Source of the DNA: Streptomyces albofaciens JCM 4342
GTDB taxonomy: Bacteria; Actinomycetota; Actinomycetes; Streptomycetales; Streptomycetaceae
DNA: 64,000 nucleotides
NCBI RefSeq assembly: GCF_008634025.1
Contig: NZ_PDCM01000002.1
Location: 2,418,001 to 2,482,000, forward strand
Reading direction: 5' to 3'
Shown: positions 54,101-61,989 of the stretch, piece by piece
Position numbering within the stretch: position 1 is the stretch's first letter
Layout: each line of letters starts with the position of its first letter
The notes under the pieces: model-generated
Told to the model about the DNA's origin: nothing
Databases searched by the model: none
The model's input: the letters and a program-made list of their open reading frames with translations, nothing else
Translations under genes and position numbers: made by a program

Positions 54101-55879
54101 GACCACTGGGCCGCCGTCGAGGACGCGGGCCGACTGCGCGACGCCCTGGGCACGGCTCTGCCCGTGGGTGTCCCCGAGTCCTTCACCGAGCCCGTCAAGG
54201 ACCCCCTCGGCGACCTCCTGTCCCGATATGCCCGTACGCACGGTCCGTTCACCTCCGACCAGGCCGCCGCCCGCTTCGGCCTCGGCACGGCCGTCACGGA
54301 CGGCGCACTGCAACGGCTGGCCTCAGCAGGCCGCGTGGTCCAGGGCGAATTCCACCCCTCCGGAATCGGCCAGGAATGGTGCGACGCCCAAGTCCTCCGC
54401 CGCCTGCGCCGCCGCTCCCTGGCCGCGCTCCGGCACGAGCTGGAGCCCGTACCGCCCGCCGCCCTGGCGTCCTTCCTCCCGCAGTGGCAGCAGGTCGGGC
54501 CCCTGACGCCCAAGGCGCCGTACGGAGCGGGGGCACAGCGCGGCGGGTCGTACGGTCTGCGCGGCATCGACGGCGTGGTCCGCGCCGTCGAGCAGTTGCA
54601 GGGCGCGGCCGTGCCCGCCTCCGCCCTCGAAAAGCTGGTGCTGCCCTCCCGCGTCGGCGACTACGCCCCGGCGCTCCTTGACGAGCTGACCTCCACCGGC
54701 GAGGTGCTGTGGGCCGGCGCGGGCGCGCTCCCCGGCAAGGACGGCTGGATCTCCCTCTACCTCGCCGACACCGCTCCGCTGCTCCTGCCGCCACCGCACC
54801 CGCTGGAGCTGTCCCCCCTGCACCAGTCCGTCCTCCAGGCCCTCGCCCCCGGCTACGGCCTCTTCTTCCGCCAGCTCGCCGACCAGGTCCGCGCCACCAC
54901 CCACCCCGAGTGCACCGACCCGCAACTCGCCGACGTCCTGTGGGACCTGGCCTGGTCCGGCCGGCTCACCAACGACACCCTCGCCCCGCTGCGCGCGCTC
55001 CTCGGCTCCGGGCGTACGTCCGGTTCCACCGCCCACCGGGCCAAGCGCGCAGTCCCCCGCGGCCGGTACGGCACCCTGACCGCGGCCACCGGCCGCACCG
55101 GCCGCCCCACCGCCTCCCGGTCCGGGCCGCCGACCGTCGCCGGCCGCTGGTCCCTGCTCCCCGCCCCCGAACCGGAGCCCACCCACCGCGCCCACGCCCT
55201 GGCACGCACGCTCCTGGACCGGCACGGCGTCGTCACCCGCGGCGCCGTCGCCGCCGAGGGGGTCGAGGGCGGCTTCTCGGCCGCGTACCGGGTCCTGGCC
55301 GCCTTCGAGGAGACCGGCCAGGCCCGGCGCGGCTATGTGGTCGAGGGGCTGGGCGCCGCGCAGTTCGCCATGGACGGCGCGGTCGACCGGCTGCGCGCGG
55401 TCAACACCAGCCGGGAGCGCACCGCCGACGAGTATCCCCAGGAGGCCCCGGGCGGCCGCCGTACGACCGGGCCGCAGCGGGCGCTGGTCCTCGCCGCCGC
55501 CGACCCGGCGAACGCGTACGGAGCCGCCCTGTCCTGGCCCGAGCCGCCGGACGGCTCGACCCACAAGCCGGGCCGCAAGGCGGGCTCCCTCGTCGTCCTC
55601 GTCGACGGCGAGCTGACGCTTTACATGGAGCGCGGCGGCAAAACCCTGCTGGCATGGGCGCAGTCCGGTGAAGCGGGCACCTCCGACCCCGGCTCCCCCG
55701 CAGGTACGCGCCTGCGGCTCGCCCTCGAAGCGCTCGCCGACGCCGCGCGGGCCGGCGCCCTCGGCACGATCACCGTGGAGCGCGTCAACGGAGCCGCGGC
55801 CCTCACCGCCCCGCTCGCCCCTGCCCTGGAGGCAGCCGGCTTCCATCCCACGCCAAGGGGGTTCCGACTGCGTCCTTGA
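51116..55879 (+). CDS. lhr: Large ATP-dependent helicase Lhr
   Basis: Lhr is a 3'-5' single-strand DNA translocase/helicase linked to DNA repair. The 1587-residue protein has motif I VVAPTGSGKTLAAFLA, DEVH in VIVDEVHAVAGTKRG, SAT in GLSATVRP, IVFANSRRLAERL, TSSLELGIDMGAVD and QRVGRAGHQVG in the first 430 residues, then the Lhr-specific winged-helix and C-terminal domains. Internal residues 1290-1340 hold an Arg/Thr/Pro-rich insert. ATG 51116 is used; another ATG lies nine bases upstream, and neither has a well-spaced ribosome site. The Nei-type glycosylase gene follows after 48 bp, a pairing also seen in mycobacteria. Confidence 0.93.
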   Translation: MATAALDSFSPATRDWFTGAFRAPTAAQEGAWRAIGAGSDVLVVAPTGSGKTLAAFLASLDRLASVPPPAEPKKRCRVLYVSPLKALAVDVERNLRSPLTGIRQESVRQGLPEPDIRVGIRSGDTPAAERRAIATRPPDILITTPESLFLMLTSSAREALEGVETVIVDEVHAVAGTKRGAHLALSLERLDHLLERPARRIGLSATVRPVEEVARYLSPQRRVEIVQPPSGKEFDLSVVVPVEDLGELGGSPVQEGDTGEKPSIWPHVEEKIADLVQAHRSTIVFANSRRLAERLCNRLNEIAYERATGEALPEDHSPAELMAESGAAKGAPALLARAHHGSVSKEQRAQVEEDLKAGRLPAVVATSSLELGIDMGAVDLVVQVESPPSVASGLQRVGRAGHQVGAVSRGVVFPKYRGDLVQAAVVTERMRAGSIESLRVPANPLDVLAQQLVAMVSMDTWDVTELLALVRRSASFASLPESAFNGVLDMLAGRYPSDAFAELRPRVVWDRVAQTVTGRPGAQRLAVTSGGTIPDRGLFGVFLAGADPKKGGGRVGELDEEMVYESRVGDVFTLGTTSWRIEDITRDRVLVSPAPGVPGRLPFWKGDQLGRPLELGRALGAFLREIGSLDPEAARARLAAAGLDDWATGNVLSYLAEQKQSCGHVPDDRTIVVERFRDELGDWRVVVHSPFGAQVHAPWALALGARLAERYGMDAQVMHADDGIVLRLPDADLMGLDLLDSDTGDFDPAARGMEYDPEQSPVGAADVVFDKGEVDQVVTDQVGGSALFASRFRECAARALLLPRRNPGKRTPLWQQRQRASQLLQVAGEFGSFPIVLEAVRECLQDVFDVPGLTELMGDIEARRVRLVEVTTPEPSPFARSLLFGYVAQFLYEGDSPLAERRAAALSLDSRLLAELLGQAELRELLDADVLAELESELQWRTEDRRVKDAEGVADLLRMLGPLTDAELSERGADPAWVRELASARRAITVRIAGQDHWAAVEDAGRLRDALGTALPVGVPESFTEPVKDPLGDLLSRYARTHGPFTSDQAAARFGLGTAVTDGALQRLASAGRVVQGEFHPSGIGQEWCDAQVLRRLRRRSLAALRHELEPVPPAALASFLPQWQQVGPLTPKAPYGAGAQRGGSYGLRGIDGVVRAVEQLQGAAVPASALEKLVLPSRVGDYAPALLDELTSTGEVLWAGAGALPGKDGWISLYLADTAPLLLPPPHPLELSPLHQSVLQALAPGYGLFFRQLADQVRATTHPECTDPQLADVLWDLAWSGRLTNDTLAPLRALLGSGRTSGSTAHRAKRAVPRGRYGTLTAATGRTGRPTASRSGPPTVAGRWSLLPAPEPEPTHRAHALARTLLDRHGVVTRGAVAAEGVEGGFSAAYRVLAAFEETGQARRGYVVEGLGAAQFAMDGAVDRLRAVNTSRERTADEYPQEAPGGRRTTGPQRALVLAAADPANAYGAALSWPEPPDGSTHKPGRKAGSLVVLVDGELTLYMERGGKTLLAWAQSGEAGTSDPGSPAGTRLRLALEALADAARAGALGTITVERVNGAAALTAPLAPALEAAGFHPTPRGFRLRP

Positions 55880-55927
55880 GGAGCGGCCGACCGGCGGGCT
55901 TCGGCCCGCCCCCGGCACAATGGCCCC

Positions 55928-56749
55928 ATGCCCGAAGGCGACACCGTCTGGCGCACCGCCCGCCGCCTCCACGAAGCGCTGGCCGGCAAGCAGCTGACCC
56001 GGACCGACCTGCGCGTGCCCAAGCTCGCCACCACCGATCTGGCCGGCCGTACGGTCCTGGAGGTGGTCCCGCGCGGCAAGCACCTCCTCACCCGGGTCGA
56101 GGGCGGCCTGACCCTCCACTCACACCTGCGCATGGACGGCGCCTGGAAGATCTACACCCCGGCCGAGCGCTGGCGCGGCGGCCCCGGCCACCAGATCCGC
56201 GCGGTCCTCGCCACGGCCGACCGCACCGCCGTCGGCTACCGCCTGCCCGTACTGGAACTCCTGCGCACCGCCGACGAGAGCGACGCCGTGGGCCACCTGG
56301 GCCCGGACCTGCTGGGCCCCGACTGGGACGCGGACGAGGCGCTGCGGCGCCTGCTCGCCGACCCCGCCCGCCCGCTCGGCGAGGCGCTGCTCGACCAGCG
56401 GAACCTGGCCGGCATCGGCAATGTCTTCAAGTGCGAGCTGTGCTTCCTGCTGCGGGCGTCCCCGTGGCTGCCCATCGGCCGGCTGCCCGCTCCGGAGCGC
56501 GCGACCACCCTCGCGAAGAAGCTCCTGGAGGCCAACAAGGACCGCCTCGCCCGCGTCACGACACCGAGTGCCCGCCCGGACCGCCGCCAGTGGGTGTACG
56601 GCCGCGGCGGCCGCCCGTGCTTCCGCTGCGGCACACCGATCCGTACGGGAGAACAAGGCCCGGCTACCCAGGAACGCGTCACCTACTGGTGCCCCGCCTG
56701 CCAGCCGGAGGACGCGGACACGCCAACGCCCACTGCGCCGACCGGGTGA
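55928..56749 (+). CDS. Fpg/Nei-family DNA glycosylase/AP lyase
   Basis: The 273-residue base-excision enzyme starts MPEGDTVWRTARRLHEAL, with Pro1/Glu2 catalytic after Met removal and a conserved Lys in RGKHLLTRV. It has the helix-two-turn-helix LDQRNLAGIGNVFKCELCFL and a C-terminal zinc finger (CFRCGTPIR ... YWCPACQPE, four Cys). The MPEGDTV start is characteristic of Nei rather than Fpg (MPELPE). It follows lhr closely; the pair probably acts in one repair pathway. Confidence 0.93.
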   Translation: MPEGDTVWRTARRLHEALAGKQLTRTDLRVPKLATTDLAGRTVLEVVPRGKHLLTRVEGGLTLHSHLRMDGAWKIYTPAERWRGGPGHQIRAVLATADRTAVGYRLPVLELLRTADESDAVGHLGPDLLGPDWDADEALRRLLADPARPLGEALLDQRNLAGIGNVFKCELCFLLRASPWLPIGRLPAPERATTLAKKLLEANKDRLARVTTPSARPDRRQWVYGRGGRPCFRCGTPIRTGEQGPATQERVTYWCPACQPEDADTPTPTAPTG

Positions 56750-56838
56750 CTGCGAGACCCCACCGCCCCCGCTCCGTCGCTCCCATTCCACCGCCCCCGT
56801 TCCATCGCTCCCCCTCACCGCCCCGCCTCACCCCACCA

Positions 56839-57144
56839 TCACCTGCGCCACCGCCGCGCAGCCCTGGCGGCCGACTTGCTCAGCAGCCCCCTGGCGCGTC
56901 CGATCCCCCGGCCGCCCCCTTCACCGCTGCCCCTCCGCCCCGACTCCGCCCATGGCACGCAGTGCACCGGCAGCAGGCTCAGCCCCCAGCCCCCCGCCGC
57001 CACCGTCCCCTCGACGATCCCCGCCGTGCCCGGCCACAGCGTCAGCCTCAGCACGGCCCACCACCACAGCCCCCCGACCGCGGCCCCGGTCACCAGCCGG
57101 ACCGGGGATATGCCGAGCCGGGCGAAGAAGTCGTGCCTAGCCAT
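56839..57144 (-). CDS. Hypothetical membrane protein
   Basis: I recognise no family. The 101-residue product begins MARHDFFARLGISPVRLV and has one or two hydrophobic segments (VTGAAVGGLWWWAVLRLTLW, GTVAAGGWGLSLLPVHCV), then a basic Arg/Gly-rich tail. A strong ribosome site (GGAGGAGG) precedes the ATG, which supports translation. Confidence 0.6.
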   Translation of the reverse strand: MARHDFFARLGISPVRLVTGAAVGGLWWWAVLRLTLWPGTAGIVEGTVAAGGWGLSLLPVHCVPWAESGRRGSGEGGGRGIGRARGLLSKSAARAARRWRR

Positions 57145-57467
57145 GGCTGCCTCCTCCGGTCGACGCTAGACGGGCGCGACCGTCCAACGGGAGGGCGCAC
57201 CGGGGCGCGACCGGCGCGAACGCGAACGGATCGACGGAGCCGTACATCCGGCCCCGTCCCCACCGATCTCGGTCTTCCCGGTATTTTCGCCCGGGGCCGC
57301 CCACCCCGCATCCAGACGGTCCCACGGCCGCGGCCCGCCCGCCCCCACCTCGTACACCAGCACGGCCCCGCATCTCCCCGGCCCGTCGCCCCGTGTCTCC
57401 TACGCTGCACTCAGTGATCACCGCCCGTCGGCGGCCACCGCCCGAGACGCACCGAACGGAGACCTCC
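57145..57467. other. Divergent intergenic region without supported gene
   Basis: These 323 bases separate the small membrane protein and the HMBS paralogue. I see no repeat array, strong hairpin or recognised operator. They should contain both promoters; CCTACGCT near 57400 is a possible -10 for the right-hand gene. Confidence 0.5.
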
Positions 57468-58556
57468 GTGAGCGCCGATCCCCCCGCCCGCGAGCTGCGC
57501 ATCGGCACCCGTACGAGCCCCATGGCCCTCGCCCAGACCGCCCATGTCACCCGGCTGCTGCACGCGCTCGACCCGCGGCTGCGCATCGTGACCGTCCCGG
57601 TCCAGAGCGAGTCCGGCCTCTGGCACGGTGATCTGTCCGGCACCGGCGGCAAGGGCCTGTTCGTCAAGGCCCTGGACGCACGGCTGCAGAGCGGCGACAT
57701 CGACCTCGCGCTGCACTGCCTCAAGGACGTCCCCGGCGATGTGCCGCTCCGTGAAGGGCTGGTCGTCGCCGCGCATCTGGAGCGCGCCGACGTCCGGGAC
57801 GCGCTGGTCGTCCCCGAGCACTCGGGTGTGCGCCGCCTCGACGACCTGCCGCCCGGCGCCCGGATCGGCACCGCGTCCGTACGCCGCCGGGCCCAGCTCC
57901 TGCGGATCCGCCCCGACCTGCGGATCGTGCCCGTACGCGGCGCCGTCGGCACCCGCCTGGACCTCTTGGACGGCGGACGGGACGCACACGCGCAGATGCA
58001 TACGCAGACGCGGACGCAGACGCCGACGCAGAAGCACGCACAGACGCCTTCTCATACGCATGGACGCCCGCACGCGCATTCGCACCCGCCCGCGCACCCG
58101 CACGCCGAACTGGACGCGCTGGTCCTGGCCAGTGCCGGCCTGGCCCGGCTGGGCCTGACCCACCGGGCGACGCAGCTCTTCGAAGTGGACGAACTGCTGC
58201 CGGCCGTCGGCGCCGGCGTCCTGTCCCTGGAGTGCCGCCGTCACGACACCTCCCTCGCCGCGCTGCTGGAACAGCTCAACCACGAGCGCACGCTCACGGA
58301 GGCGACCGCCGAGCGCGTGATGCTCCAGGGGCTGCGCGGCCACTGCAACAGCCCCATCGCGGGGTACTGCGTCACCGGCCCCGGCGGGCGGCTCTCCTTG
58401 CGCGGCAAGGTCTTCTCCCCTGACGGCACCGCGTTCGCGCAGGTGCACCTGCACAGCGACGCGCCGCACGATCCGGCCGCGCTCGGCGCGCACGCCGCGA
58501 CCGAACTCCTCAGCCAGGGCGCCCGTGCGCTGATCGACACCGGGGCTCCGCTGTGA
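57468..58556 (+). CDS. Hydroxymethylbilane synthase paralogue with His-rich insert
   Basis: The 362-residue protein resembles HemC, which joins four porphobilinogens. It keeps IGTRTSPMALAQ, GKGLFVKALDARLQ, LHCLKDVP (usually HSLKD), IGTASVRRRAQLL and the dipyrromethane cofactor Cys in GLRGHCNSPIAG (Cys 293). Between LDLLDGG and LDALVLASAGLARLGL lies an extra stretch (about residues 171-213) with ten His and repeated Thr-Gln, encoded by short ACGCAGAC-type DNA repeats. The expected RGNVxTRL reads RGAVGTRL. GTG 57468 follows GGAGACC. No other heme genes are nearby, so this is likely a second HemC or a specialised deaminase. Confidence 0.85.
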   Translation: MSADPPARELRIGTRTSPMALAQTAHVTRLLHALDPRLRIVTVPVQSESGLWHGDLSGTGGKGLFVKALDARLQSGDIDLALHCLKDVPGDVPLREGLVVAAHLERADVRDALVVPEHSGVRRLDDLPPGARIGTASVRRRAQLLRIRPDLRIVPVRGAVGTRLDLLDGGRDAHAQMHTQTRTQTPTQKHAQTPSHTHGRPHAHSHPPAHPHAELDALVLASAGLARLGLTHRATQLFEVDELLPAVGAGVLSLECRRHDTSLAALLEQLNHERTLTEATAERVMLQGLRGHCNSPIAGYCVTGPGGRLSLRGKVFSPDGTAFAQVHLHSDAPHDPAALGAHAATELLSQGARALIDTGAPL

Positions 58557-58738
58557 CTCTTCGCCGCGGGCGCCCGCCGCGCATTCCGTACGCCGCACGC
58601 AATTCCTCTCCTTTCCCGGCGGGCTGCGGCATCGCCAACCACCGTGCGATCACCGGGAAATGACGGCCAGGACGACCGCAGGACGCCAACCCGACCCCGA
58701 CGCCGAGGCCCTTCACACACAGGCGTACGCTCCCGATC

Positions 58739-59248
58739 ATGGAGGGGCGTGAAGCGCTTCGGCGCCGCATTCGTATCTGGTTGATTGTTTTCATCGTCGG
58801 TCTCGTGCTGAGCGGACTGACGGCTTTTCCGCTCGTCACCGAAATCCGGTGGGCCGATGAACTGCTGCGCTCCGACGCGTCGCCGATCGCCGACCGGCTG
58901 CCGGGACTGGCGGAGTGGATCGGCAGGGCCCGGGAGGGGCTGGAGGCCACCGACGCGAAGTATCCGTTCATGCTGTACGGAACGGACTGGCTGGCGTTCG
59001 CCCACCTGGTCATCGCGGTGGCGTTCTACGGCCCGTTCCGGGATCCGGTGCGCAACATCTGGGTCATCGACTTCGGTGTCATCGCGTGTGCGGGAATCAT
59101 TCCACTGGCCCTCATCTGCGGCCCGATACGCGGAATTCCCTTCTACTGGCAGCTGATCGACATGTCGTTCGGCGTCTTCGGCGTCATTCCGCTGCTGGTG
59201 GTACGCCGTATGATCAAACGGCTGGAAGCGTACGAACTCGCGGCCTGA
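58739..59248 (+). CDS. Hypothetical integral membrane protein
   Basis: I recognise no named function. The 169-residue protein has four probable helices: IRIWLIVFIVGLVLSGLTAF, LAFAHLVIAVAFYGP, IDFGVIACAGIIPLALICG and IDMSFGVFGVIPLLVV. The RRxIRIW start and WADELL loop are conserved-looking. There is no Shine-Dalgarno site; TACGCT ends seven bases before the ATG, so the mRNA may be leaderless. Confidence 0.72.
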   Translation: MEGREALRRRIRIWLIVFIVGLVLSGLTAFPLVTEIRWADELLRSDASPIADRLPGLAEWIGRAREGLEATDAKYPFMLYGTDWLAFAHLVIAVAFYGPFRDPVRNIWVIDFGVIACAGIIPLALICGPIRGIPFYWQLIDMSFGVFGVIPLLVVRRMIKRLEAYELAA

Positions 59249-59276
59249 ACCGACACGTTCACGCATTCAAAACGCC

Positions 59277-59372
59277 GTGAGCCCTGAAAGCGTGAACCCT
59301 GAACGCGCAAAACCCGCACGCGCGAAACCCGCACGCGTGAATCCTGAACCCGCGAAACCTGCCCGCGTGAAC
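59277..59372. repeat. 15-bp minisatellite
   Basis: A unit close to CGCGTGAACCCTGAA / CGCGCGAAACCCGCA repeats about six times in the convergent gap between the membrane protein and the PPOX gene. Its period of 15 keeps frames open on both strands, but no start, ribosome site or conserved product is seen. Confidence 0.75.
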
Positions 59373-59385
59373 GCCAAAACGAAGA

Positions 59386-59419
59386 ACGTCCTCTCCCCGG
59401 CACCCCGGGAAGAGGACGT
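59386..59419 (-). terminator. Terminator after the PPOX gene
   Basis: ACGTCCTCT (59386-59394) pairs with AGAGGACGT (59411-59419); the stem continues inward through CCC/GGG with one bulged A. Confidence 0.8.
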
Positions 59420-59449
59420 CCACGCGTCGGGCCTTCCGTACGCCACCGA

Positions 59450-59869
59450 TCAGCCGGCCTGGTTGCTGTCCTTGTGGCTGCCCCAGCCGTGCCAGCGGTC
59501 GATCTCGATCCAGGCGCTGACGCGAGCGCGGTCACGCTGCGGGTAGGAATCGCCGAGATAGTGCCGGGCCAGCCGGTCGATGTCCTTGAGGCCCTCGTCG
59601 TCGCGGAACTCGGTGACGCGGCCGATGAGGCTGATGTGGGTGTACCAGCTGTCCCCGTCGAGGACGGTGAGTGTCACCCGGGGGTCGTTGCGCAGGTGCT
59701 GCAGGCGCCTACGGCCCTCGTCCATGTTGACCAGCACGCGGCCGTCGTCCCAGAGGTACCAGGTCGCCGTGGAGACGGGCTGGCCGTCCGACCGCAGGGT
59801 CGTGATGACCGACGGGTTGGGCTTCTCCAGCATCGCGACCGCCTCGCGCGGCAGCGGGGGTTTCGACAT
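59450..59869 (-). CDS. PPOX-class FMN/F420-dependent oxidoreductase
   Basis: This is a split-barrel protein of 139 residues of the pyridoxamine-phosphate-oxidase-like family: PNPSVITTLRSDGQPVSTATWYLWDDGRVLVNMDEGRRRLQ, then DPRVTLTVLDGDSWYTHISLIGRV. Actinobacterial members often use F420. The substrate is unknown. ATG 59869 follows AAGGAG by nine bases and opens the conserved domain. Confidence 0.88.
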   Translation of the reverse strand: MSKPPLPREAVAMLEKPNPSVITTLRSDGQPVSTATWYLWDDGRVLVNMDEGRRRLQHLRNDPRVTLTVLDGDSWYTHISLIGRVTEFRDDEGLKDIDRLARHYLGDSYPQRDRARVSAWIEIDRWHGWGSHKDSNQAG

Positions 59870-60166
59870 AGCGGGCACTCCTTCGTACGTTGCTGATGCG
59901 GCGTTCGTTTCTCCAACATGATCGTCCGCCTGCCGCCTTCCCGGACCACGGACACGCCACTCCGGCACACCCGCCGCACGGGGCGGACGGCGGCGCTCCG
60001 GTCAACCGGGTACCCGGCCGCGCACCCTCCGCACCGGCGCGATGACGGCGCACGCCGACCGCTCCCGGAACGATCACACGCGCCGGTGCGCGGGACATGC
60101 GCCCTCGCACCGGAGCCGTACGCTCCGCTAGCGTCCGCAACGCCCACCGCGACCACCGGGGGAGCC

Positions 60167-60265
60167 ATGGACGTGAAGCACCGGAGCCCGATCGGCGATG
60201 ACGGGCAGCAGCCGGGCCGGCCGGTTCCACCACCCGCGCCCCGGCCCGAGCCGGACGAGGGGTGA
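60167..60265 (+). CDS. 32-residue Pro-rich peptide, candidate substrate of the adjacent methyltransferase
   Basis: A very short gene with a strong ribosome site (GGGGGAGCC directly before ATG 60167) ends at TGA 60263-60265. The peptide starts MDVKHRSPIGDDGQQPG and continues Pro-rich, with nine Pro, four Asp and two Glu. The methyltransferase GTG at 60262 overlaps its stop by four bases, so the two are translationally coupled. The Asp12-Gly13 pair is the most aspartimide-prone kind of site and PIMT-like enzymes methylate Asp, so this may be a RiPP-type precursor. Equally, it could be only a coupling leader. The 297 bases before it, to 59870, hold no other gene. Confidence 0.55.
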   Translation: MDVKHRSPIGDDGQQPGRPVPPPAPRPEPDEG

Positions 60266-61458
60266 CCCCCACGTCCTCCCCCGCCCCTTCCCCTGCCTCC
60301 TCTCCCTTCCCCTCGTTGCTTCCCTCCCCCAAAACCCTCCTCGCCCAAGTAGCCGACACCCTCGGCCACCCGGTCGCCCCGTCCGGGGCCGACGCCGTAC
60401 GCGCGGTGCCCCGCGACCGGTCCCTGCCGGACCGGATCCGGCTCCGGGACGGAAACGGGGGCTATGCGCTCTGCGACCGCGCGGTGGAGCCGGAGCGCTG
60501 GGGTGCGGCGGCGTTCAGCGACGCGCCGCTCGTGACGCGGATCAAGGAGGACGCCGACGGGTTCCAGGAGCCCACGTCGTCGGCCTCCGCGCCCGCCACG
60601 GTGCTGCGCATGCTGGAGGAGGCCGGGATCGCCGACGGGCAGCGGGTGCTGGAGACCGGGACCGGGACCGGGTACCACGCCGCGCTGCTCGCCCACCGGC
60701 TCGGGGACGGTCATGTGGTGAGCGTCGAGATCGATTCCGCGCTCGCCGACACCGCCCGCGCCGCCCTCAAGACCGCGGGGCGCACGCCCACCGTCGTCAC
60801 CGGCGACGGAGCGCTGGGCCACGCCGCTGCCGCCCCGTACGACCGGATCATCGCCACCTGCTCCGTACGGGCCGTCCCCGCGGCCTGGCTCGCGCAGACG
60901 CGGCCCGGTGCCCGCCTCGTCGTACCGTGGAGCACCAGCTGGATCACGTACGGCACGCTGGTCCTGACCCGCCGCCCGGACGGCACCGCCGACGGCCGGT
61001 TCGGGGGCTACGGCTCGTACATGGTGATGCGCGGCCAGCGGGCGGAGACGGTCCTCGACCGCGATCTCGTGCGCGACGGGCAGCGGCCCGGCCGGTCCGA
61101 AACGGCGCTCTCTCCGTGGGCCGTGGCGGGCGGCGACCTCGACGCGCGGTTCGCCGTCGGTCTTCGGGTGCCCGATGTGCGGCATTCCTGGGACACCGCG
61201 ACGGACGAGGTACACACCCGCCTCTGGCCGGCCGACGACGCCGCGACGTCATGGGCGTCCGTGGACCACGACGGTCGGCGGACCGCCGCCTTTTCCGTAC
61301 GGCAGCACGGGCCGCGCCGCCTCTGGGACGAGGTGGCCGCGGCCCACCGGCAATGGATCCGCGCGGGCGGGCCCCGCGTCGCCGGCCACGGCCTGGCCGT
61401 CACCGCCGACGGACACGAGGTGCGGGTTCAGGGGCGTCGGCCGCCCCCGGGAGGCTGA
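60262..61458 (+). CDS. PIMT-like SAM methyltransferase with C-terminal extension
   Basis: The 398-residue protein has a protein-L-isoaspartate methyltransferase-like core (about 75-225): SSASAPATVLRMLEEA, motif I VLETGTGTGYHAALLA, GHVVSVEID, TVVTGDGALGHAAAAPYDRII and a post-II ARLVVPW strand. A further 170 residues (YGSYMVMRGQRAET to the end) resemble the C-terminal extension seen in actinomycete RiPP-associated PIMT homologues rather than housekeeping Pcm (about 210-230 residues). GTG 60262 overlaps the stop of the 32-residue peptide gene. Likely activity is carboxyl methylation of Asp or isoAsp in a peptide or protein. Confidence 0.82.
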   Translation: MTPTSSPAPSPASSPFPSLLPSPKTLLAQVADTLGHPVAPSGADAVRAVPRDRSLPDRIRLRDGNGGYALCDRAVEPERWGAAAFSDAPLVTRIKEDADGFQEPTSSASAPATVLRMLEEAGIADGQRVLETGTGTGYHAALLAHRLGDGHVVSVEIDSALADTARAALKTAGRTPTVVTGDGALGHAAAAPYDRIIATCSVRAVPAAWLAQTRPGARLVVPWSTSWITYGTLVLTRRPDGTADGRFGGYGSYMVMRGQRAETVLDRDLVRDGQRPGRSETALSPWAVAGGDLDARFAVGLRVPDVRHSWDTATDEVHTRLWPADDAATSWASVDHDGRRTAAFSVRQHGPRRLWDEVAAAHRQWIRAGGPRVAGHGLAVTADGHEVRVQGRRPPPGG

Positions 61459-61465
61459 ACAGCGA

Positions 61466-61494
61466 AGCGCCCCCCGGCCTCGCCAGGGGGCGCT
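61466..61494. terminator. Bidirectional terminator, methyltransferase / dpsB
   Basis: AGCGCCCCC (61466-61474) pairs with GGGGGCGCT (61486-61494) between two convergent genes. Confidence 0.8.
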
Positions 61495-61518
61495 GATCCA
61501 GCCGTACGGCGCGACCGC

Positions 61519-61989
61519 TCAGGCGGACTCCGCCTGGAACATCCAGTGGTGCTTCTCAAGGTCGGCGGTCAGGCCGATGAGGATGTCCTGGGACACCGGG
61601 TCGGGCTCGTCCGTCACACGGATGCGCTCGCGCATCCGGGCGATCACCGCGCCGAGCGCGTCGGTCACGACCCGGACGACCTCCGCGTCCTTGATCCAGC
61701 CGTCCTGCACCGTGTCGATGCCGCTGGTCTTCGCGACCGTCTCGGCCCGCCCGTCCGGCGATACGCCGATCGCCGAGGCGCGCTCGGCGACCGTGTCGGC
61801 GTACGCACGCGCCGTGTCCACGACATCGTCGAGCTGGAGGTGTACGGAGCGGAACCGCGGGCCGATGATGTTCCAGTGGACCTGCTTCGCCACGAGCGAG
61901 AGATCCACCAGGTCGACGAGGGCTCCCTGCAGTGCGTCCCCGACCACCTTGCGGTCGTCGTCGGACAGCGTGCTCTTGACGACAGACAT
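61519..61989 (-). CDS. dpsB: Dps-family mini-ferritin, DpsB type
   Basis: The 156-residue Dps stores iron and protects DNA under stress. The inter-subunit ferroxidase residues are all present: KQVHWNIIGPRF (His 38), SVHLQLDD (His 50, Asp 54) and YADTVAER (Asp 65, Glu 69). It lacks the long N- or C-tails of other streptomycete Dps forms, which fits DpsB. AAGGAG lies seven bases before the ATG. Confidence 0.93.
   Translation of the reverse strand: MSVVKSTLSDDDRKVVGDALQGALVDLVDLSLVAKQVHWNIIGPRFRSVHLQLDDVVDTARAYADTVAERASAIGVSPDGRAETVAKTSGIDTVQDGWIKDAEVVRVVTDALGAVIARMRERIRVTDEPDPVSQDILIGLTADLEKHHWMFQAESA

Noticed and set aside
59277..59546. An 89-codon plus-strand frame through the 15-bp minisatellite
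   Set aside because: It has no ribosome site, runs into the antisense of the PPOX gene and consists mainly of repeat codons.
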